Origin: JACVRW01 sp963827065
GTDB lineage: Bacteria; Actinomycetota; Thermoleophilia; Solirubrobacterales; Thermoleophilaceae
Assembly (NCBI GenBank): GCA_963827065.1
Contig: CAWGZM010000012.1
Location: forward strand, 248,001-312,000
Direction: 5' to 3'
DNA: 64,000 bases
Below are positions 59,829 through 64,000 of the stretch, piece after piece; positions within the stretch are counted from its first letter, which is position 1, and the number at the start of each line of letters is the position of its first letter. The position numbers and the translations under genes were made by a program. Under the pieces are notes generated by a model that saw only the letters and a program-made list of their open reading frames with translations, did no database searches and was not told the origin of the DNA.

Positions 59829-61073
59829 CTAAAGCGTCGAGGCGCGCCGGTCAGAGCGCTCTCGGACGAGATCCGCGATCAGGTAGATCGAGCCAGTCGC
59901 GACGACGCTGCCCTCCGCGCCCGCGAGCTCACGCGCCCGCTCGAGCGCAGCGCGCGGGTCGGCCACCGTCTCGGCGGGCGGCCCGCCGAGCTTCTCCTCG
60001 AGGGTCGTCAGGGTCCCGGGCGACAATGAGCGCGGGTTCTGCGAACGCGTGAAGACGACCCGGTCGACGTGCGGGAGGAGCGCCTCCAGCATCCCGGCCG
60101 CGTCCTTGTCGTCGAGGACGCCGATCACCGCCACCCGCGGCCGGCGCTCGCCGAGCACGGCCTCGAGCGAGGCCGCGAGCGCCCGGGCCCCCGACGGGTT
60201 GTGGGCGCCGTCGAGCACCGTGAGCGGCCGCTCGGCAACGACCTCGAGCCGGCCGGGAACGACAGTCTCCGCCGCTGCGGCCTCCACCGCCGGCCGCTCG
60301 AGCGGACTTCCGAGGAACGCCTCGGCCGCCGTCGCCGCGAGCGCGAAGTTACCCCGTTGAAAGCCGCCCGCGGCGCGCAACGGCAGCTCGCCGCCGGCGG
60401 CTCCCGGGCGGACCAGCCGGGCATGCCGCTCTGCCACCACCCGCTCGGCCACTGCGAGCGACTCCGGGTCGAGCTCACCCGCCACGAGCGTCCCCCGGTC
60501 GGGCACGACGGCCAGCTTCTCGTCGGCGATGTCCGCGAGCGTCGGTCCGAGCCAGCGCGTGTGCTCGAGGCTCACGCCGGTCAGCACCTGCACCTTGGAC
60601 GGGATGACATTGGTGGCGTCATAGCGCCCGCCAAGACCCGCCTCGATCACCGCGACCTCGACCCGCTCGCGCGCGAGCGCGTGATAGGCCGCGGCGGTCA
60701 GGGCCTCGAACTGGGTGACCCGGTCGTCGGGCTCGGCGGTGCGGTCGACGAGCCCGGCGGCATGCGCCGCGCGCTCGACCGCTGCCGCGAATGCGGCCTC
60801 CGAGATCGGCTCCTCCCCCACCTCGATCCGCTCGCGGAACGAGCGCAGGTGCGGAGATGTGTAGCTGCCGGTGCGCAGGCCGTGGCGCTCCAGGATCGCG
60901 GCGATAAAGCGCACCGTCGAGGACTTCCCGTTCGAGCCGACCACGTGGATGGAGGCGAAGCGGCGCTGCGGCAGTCCCAGCACCGTCATCAGCCGGTGCA
61001 TCCGATCGAGGCCGAAGCGCATGCCGAAGAGCTCGAGCCCGAGCAGGTACTCCTCGGCCTGCCGGAAGGTCAC
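59829..61073 (-). CDS. folC: Folylpolyglutamate synthase / dihydrofolate synthase
   Basis: Adds glutamate to folates (and dihydropteroate). The 414-aa Mur-ligase-fold protein has FGLDRMHRLMTVLGLPQRRF, the P-loop VVGSNGKSSTVRFIAA, SYTSPHLRSFRERIEVG, VIEAGLGGRYDATNV and LTVLDGAHNPSGARALA. The GTG start at 61073 overlaps the valS stop (GTGA), giving the usual N-terminus; the longer open frame inside valS is not coding. Confidence 0.95.
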   Translation of the reverse strand: MTFRQAEEYLLGLELFGMRFGLDRMHRLMTVLGLPQRRFASIHVVGSNGKSSTVRFIAAILERHGLRTGSYTSPHLRSFRERIEVGEEPISEAAFAAAVERAAHAAGLVDRTAEPDDRVTQFEALTAAAYHALARERVEVAVIEAGLGGRYDATNVIPSKVQVLTGVSLEHTRWLGPTLADIADEKLAVVPDRGTLVAGELDPESLAVAERVVAERHARLVRPGAAGGELPLRAAGGFQRGNFALAATAAEAFLGSPLERPAVEAAAAETVVPGRLEVVAERPLTVLDGAHNPSGARALAASLEAVLGERRPRVAVIGVLDDKDAAGMLEALLPHVDRVVFTRSQNPRSLSPGTLTTLEEKLGGPPAETVADPRAALERARELAGAEGSVVATGSIYLIADLVRERSDRRASTL

Positions 61074-63700
61074 GACCCCTCGAGCCGGCGCAGCGCCTCG
61101 CGGTACTCGTCGAGCTTGCGCCGCTCCTCGTCGACGACGTTCGCCGGCGCCTTCGACACGAAGTTCTCGTTCGCGAGCTTGCGCTGGGCGCGCTCGACCT
61201 CGCCGAGCAGGTGCTGGCGCCGCTTCTCGACGCGGGCGCGCGCCTCCTCGGCGTCGAAGGCATCGGAGGGGAGCACCTGCACGCCGCCGCCGGGGATCGC
61301 CACGGTGGCGAGCACGTCGCCATTCGAATCGTCTGGCTCGACCCATTCGAAGCGCCCCAGCCGGGCGATCTGGTCGCGGAGGTTGTCGTACCCGTCGGCA
61401 AGGAGTCGCCCGCGCACGGCGGCCCCGGCACGCGCGCCGACCTCGTCGCGGTAGCGGCGCAGTGAGCTCACCGCCTGGATCAGCCGCTCGACGTCCGCCT
61501 CGGCAGCGTCGTCCAAGCGCGCCGGGTCGGCGCCCGGCCAGTCTGCCACGGCCAGCAGGCCGCGCTCCTCGCCCGGCATGAGCGACCAGATCTCCTCGGT
61601 CACGAACGGCATCACCGGATGCAGCAGCCGCAGCGTTCGCTCGAGCACCCACAGGAGCACGGCGGAGACCTGCGTGTTGTCGTCTTCGTACAGGCGCGGC
61701 TTGGCGAGCTCGAGGTACCAGTCGCAGAGCTCGGACCAGAACGCCGTGTAGAGGTCGAGCGCCGCGTGCGAGAAGCGGAAGCCGTCGAGCAGCTCCGTGA
61801 CCCGCTCGGTGTGCCGCTCGAGCCGCGAGACGATCCAGCGGTCCTCGACGGTGGTCGCCGCGCCGGCGTCGGGCGGCACGTCGGACACACGCAGCAGGAT
61901 GAGCCGCGACGCGTTCCAGAGCTTGTTGGCGAGGTCACGGCCCTGGCGCACGCGCTCCTCGTTGAAGCGCACGTCCTGCGAGGAGGACATCGCGAGCAGG
62001 CCGAAGCGCAGGGCATCGGCCCCGTAGGCGGGGAACGCGCCGCCGCCGGCGAACACCGGCGGCCGCTCACCGCCCGCGATCAGCTCCGAGGGGTCAATCC
62101 CCGTCCCCAGCGACTTCGACATCCGCCGCCCGTCCGGCGCCTGGATCACGGAGTGGATGTTCACGTCGGTGAAGGGGATTTCGCCGGTCAGCTCGATGCC
62201 GAACATGACCATCCGCGCGACCCAGAGGAAGATGATGTCGCGGGCCGTCGAGAGGACGTCGGTCGGGTAGAAGGCCCTGAGCTGGTCGGTCTCGCGCGGC
62301 CAGCCGAGCGTGGCGAACGGCCACAGACCTGACGAGAACCAGGTGTCGAGCACGTCCGGGGCGCGCTCCCAGCCCTCTCCCTCGGGCGGCTCGGTGCCGA
62401 CGTAGGTCTCGTCGCCGCGGTACCAGACCGGCAGCTGGTGGCCCCACCAGAGCTGCCGCGAGAGGGTCCAGGGGCGGATGTTCTCGAGCCAGTCGAGGTA
62501 GACGCCGGTCCACGGGTTCGCCGGGTGGAAGGAGATCCGGCCGTCCTTCACCACCTCGATCGCGGGCCGCGCCAGCTCGTTCATGTCGCAGAACCACTGC
62601 AGCGAGATCAGCGGCTCGATGCGGCGGCCTGAGCGGTGCGAGTGCGGCACGTCGTGCTCGTAGGGCTGGGAGCCCGAGATCAACCCCTCCTCGCGGAGCG
62701 CCGCGACGACGTCGGCGCGCGCCTCGTCCGCCTCCATCCCGCGGAAGCGCTCCGGCGCAGCGTCGGTGATGCGCCCGTCCTCGCCGATCACGGTGATCTC
62801 GTCGAGCCCGTGCCGGCGGCCGATCTCGAAGTCGCTCGGGTCGTGCCCCGGGGTGATCTTGAGCGCGCCGGTCCCGAACTCGGGGTCGACGTACTCGTCG
62901 GCGATGATCGGCAGCCGCCGCCCGACGAGCGGCAAGATCGCAGCCTCGCCGATGAGCCGTGAGTAGCGCTCGTCCTGCGGGTGCACCGCGATCGCCGTGT
63001 CCGCGAGCATCGTCTCCGGACGCACCGTCGCGACCGTCACGGAGCCCGAGCCGGACTCGAGCGGGTAGTCGACCATGTACAGCGTGTCCTCGACGGTGCG
63101 CTGCTCCACCTCGAGGTCCGAGATCGCCGTGCGCAGTCCGGGGTCCCAGTTGACCAGGTAGTTGTCCCGGTAGACGAGGCCCTTCTCGTAGAGCCGCACG
63201 AAGACGTGCATGACGGCGCGCACGTAGTCGTCGTCCATCGTGAAGCGCTCGTCCGAGTAGTCGAGCGACGCGCCCAGCGCCCGGAACTGGCGCTTGATCG
63301 TGTCGCCGTACTGCTCCCGCCATTGCCAGACCCGCCGGACGAACTCCTCGCGGCCAATCTCCTCGCGGCTCGTGCCCTCGCTCTCCAGCAGCTTCTCGAC
63401 CTGGCGCTGAGTCGCGATGCCGGCGTGGTCGGTCCCGAAGATCCACTTGGCCCGGCGCCCCCGCATCCGCGCCACCCTGATGCACGCGTCCTGGATCGAG
63501 GCGTTCAGCGCGTGGCCCATGTGCAGGCTGCCGGTGACGTTCGGTGGCGGCACGGCGATCGAGTAGTTCTCGTCCGCGCTGCCCTCCGGGGCGGGGCTGA
63601 AGATGCCCGCGTCCTCCCATCGCAGGAACACGCGGGCCTCCACCTCGGAGGGCTCGTAGAGGGTGCGCTGCTCGAGTGCCTTGAGACGGTCGTGGGCCAT
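61070..63700 (-). CDS. valS: Valyl-tRNA synthetase
   Basis: Charges tRNA-Val. The 876-aa class I enzyme has the HIGH motif in PPNVTGSLHMGHALN (about residue 55), the CP1 editing domain, the WSRQLWWGHQLPVWYRGDE-like region, KMSKS as GRRMSKSLGTGIDP (about residue 530), an anticodon-binding domain and the C-terminal coiled coil (EEARARVEKRRQHLLGEVER). Only 20 bases separate it from a recombinase gene upstream; a TTGACA there lies too close to the ATG to be a standard -35. No T-box is possible in that space. Confidence 0.97.
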   Translation of the reverse strand: MAHDRLKALEQRTLYEPSEVEARVFLRWEDAGIFSPAPEGSADENYSIAVPPPNVTGSLHMGHALNASIQDACIRVARMRGRRAKWIFGTDHAGIATQRQVEKLLESEGTSREEIGREEFVRRVWQWREQYGDTIKRQFRALGASLDYSDERFTMDDDYVRAVMHVFVRLYEKGLVYRDNYLVNWDPGLRTAISDLEVEQRTVEDTLYMVDYPLESGSGSVTVATVRPETMLADTAIAVHPQDERYSRLIGEAAILPLVGRRLPIIADEYVDPEFGTGALKITPGHDPSDFEIGRRHGLDEITVIGEDGRITDAAPERFRGMEADEARADVVAALREEGLISGSQPYEHDVPHSHRSGRRIEPLISLQWFCDMNELARPAIEVVKDGRISFHPANPWTGVYLDWLENIRPWTLSRQLWWGHQLPVWYRGDETYVGTEPPEGEGWERAPDVLDTWFSSGLWPFATLGWPRETDQLRAFYPTDVLSTARDIIFLWVARMVMFGIELTGEIPFTDVNIHSVIQAPDGRRMSKSLGTGIDPSELIAGGERPPVFAGGGAFPAYGADALRFGLLAMSSSQDVRFNEERVRQGRDLANKLWNASRLILLRVSDVPPDAGAATTVEDRWIVSRLERHTERVTELLDGFRFSHAALDLYTAFWSELCDWYLELAKPRLYEDDNTQVSAVLLWVLERTLRLLHPVMPFVTEEIWSLMPGEERGLLAVADWPGADPARLDDAAEADVERLIQAVSSLRRYRDEVGARAGAAVRGRLLADGYDNLRDQIARLGRFEWVEPDDSNGDVLATVAIPGGGVQVLPSDAFDAEEARARVEKRRQHLLGEVERAQRKLANENFVSKAPANVVDEERRKLDEYREALRRLEGS

Positions 63701-63720
63701 CGAGCCGCAAGTTTGTCAAC

Positions 63721-64000
63721 TCATGGCCCCCCCTCCCCGGCCTCTGCCTTCACGGTCGAGCGACCCTTCTTCGGACGCCGGTAGCCGGCGGCGGCCTGAA
63801 CGCTCGATGGACGCCATTGCGAGCCACCCCGCAGCGTCGGGATTTCCTCGTCGTTGAGCCGGTCCGCGATCGCCTGGAGGGTCATGCCCTCCCCGCGCAT
63901 CGCCGCGATCCGATCCCTCAGGTGCGGCACGTCCTCGACGGCGGGTCTTCCCGTCCTGCCGCGGCGGGCGCGTGCGGCGGCCAGGCCCTTGCGCGTCTGC
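63721..64000 (-). CDS. Serine recombinase/resolvase, C-terminal end (continues beyond window)
   Basis: The frame is open to the window edge; 92 residues are visible. It reads QTRKGLAAARARRGRTGRPA (basic hinge), then LRDRIAAMRGEGMTLQAIAD with RLNDEEIPTLRGGSQWRPSS and VQAAAGYRR, the typical C-terminal DNA-binding region of recombinase-family proteins. The catalytic Ser domain would lie outside. It suggests a mobile or integrated element beginning at the right edge, immediately upstream of valS. Confidence 0.85.
   Translation of the reverse strand, partial: QTRKGLAAARARRGRTGRPAVEDVPHLRDRIAAMRGEGMTLQAIADRLNDEEIPTLRGGSQWRPSSVQAAAGYRRPKKGRSTVKAEAGEGGP

Noticed and set aside
63701..63722. TTGACA as -35 of valS
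   Set aside because: The ATG begins 13 bases after it, so a -10 would fall inside the gene. Probably chance.

Overview
This is about 64 kb of very GC-rich DNA, densely packed with genes on both strands. Most adjacent genes in the same direction overlap by 1 to 4 bases. Gene content and order (rplU-rpmA-obgE-proB-proA-nadD-rsfS, mreB-mreC-mreD-mrdA-rodA next to an RNase G/E, comEA-comEC-holA, a LigD-type polymerase, LtrA, CGNR and ABATE-like regulators) suggest a high-GC Actinomycetota. Class Thermoleophilia (Solirubrobacterales-like) is the best guess, but there is no 16S gene here to prove it. About twenty genes begin 7 to 11 bases after a TAnnnT -10 hexamer, a leaderless promoter layout, while a minority have a clear Shine-Dalgarno sequence.

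Layout. 1-6.6 kb: an aldehyde dehydrogenase cut by the window edge, holA, comEC, comEA, a YdeI-like protein and acylphosphatase. 6.6-12.4 kb: an amidinotransferase-fold hydrolase facing a basic amino acid decarboxylase, a TIGR00725-like protein, a membrane protein and leuS. 12.4-15.5 kb: a molybdate ABC operon (modC, modB, modA) headed by its own HTH-TOBE regulator. 15.5-18.4 kb: LtrA, a DUF47/PhoU-like protein, a short-chain dehydrogenase and tRNA-Ala(GGC). 18.4-26.5 kb: the rplU-rpmA-obgE-proBA-nadD-rsfS unit, with a DUF1028 protein, a small lipoprotein and a MATE exporter inserted. 26.5-36.2 kb: transporters (EamA, MFS, MMPL), a cupin, a SNF2-type helicase, hydrolases and a VOC protein. 36.1-38.6 kb: a tightly overlapping ArsR, DUF899, 43-aa ORF, SRPBCC and 2-hydroxyacid dehydrogenase unit. 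38.6-47.6 kb: VOC, exonuclease III facing a LigD polymerase, two GNATs, a CGNR regulator, two secreted proteins, a DUF1269 protein, a second aldehyde dehydrogenase and a frameshifted glyoxalase-like gene. 47.7-56.5 kb: a structured inverted-repeat element, RNase G/E, the rod-shape operon, maf and ndk. 56.5-58.8 kb: a three-gene unit with an ExbB/TolQ-like channel, a DUF2149 protein that looks ExbD-like, and an anchored PKD-domain surface protein. 58.8-64 kb: a zinc-ribbon membrane protein, a 38-aa membrane peptide, folC, valS and the end of a serine recombinase.

Most of the window is chromosomal housekeeping. The most unusual parts are the ExbB/DUF2149/PKD unit, the 93-nt branched inverted repeat at 47667-47759, two genes whose best starts are CTG, four -10 boxes built on the previous gene's stop codon, an ArsR-type dyad lying over its own start codon, and unlisted tiny membrane ORFs. 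Two small genes carry one-base frameshifts in G or C runs, which may be sequencing errors.
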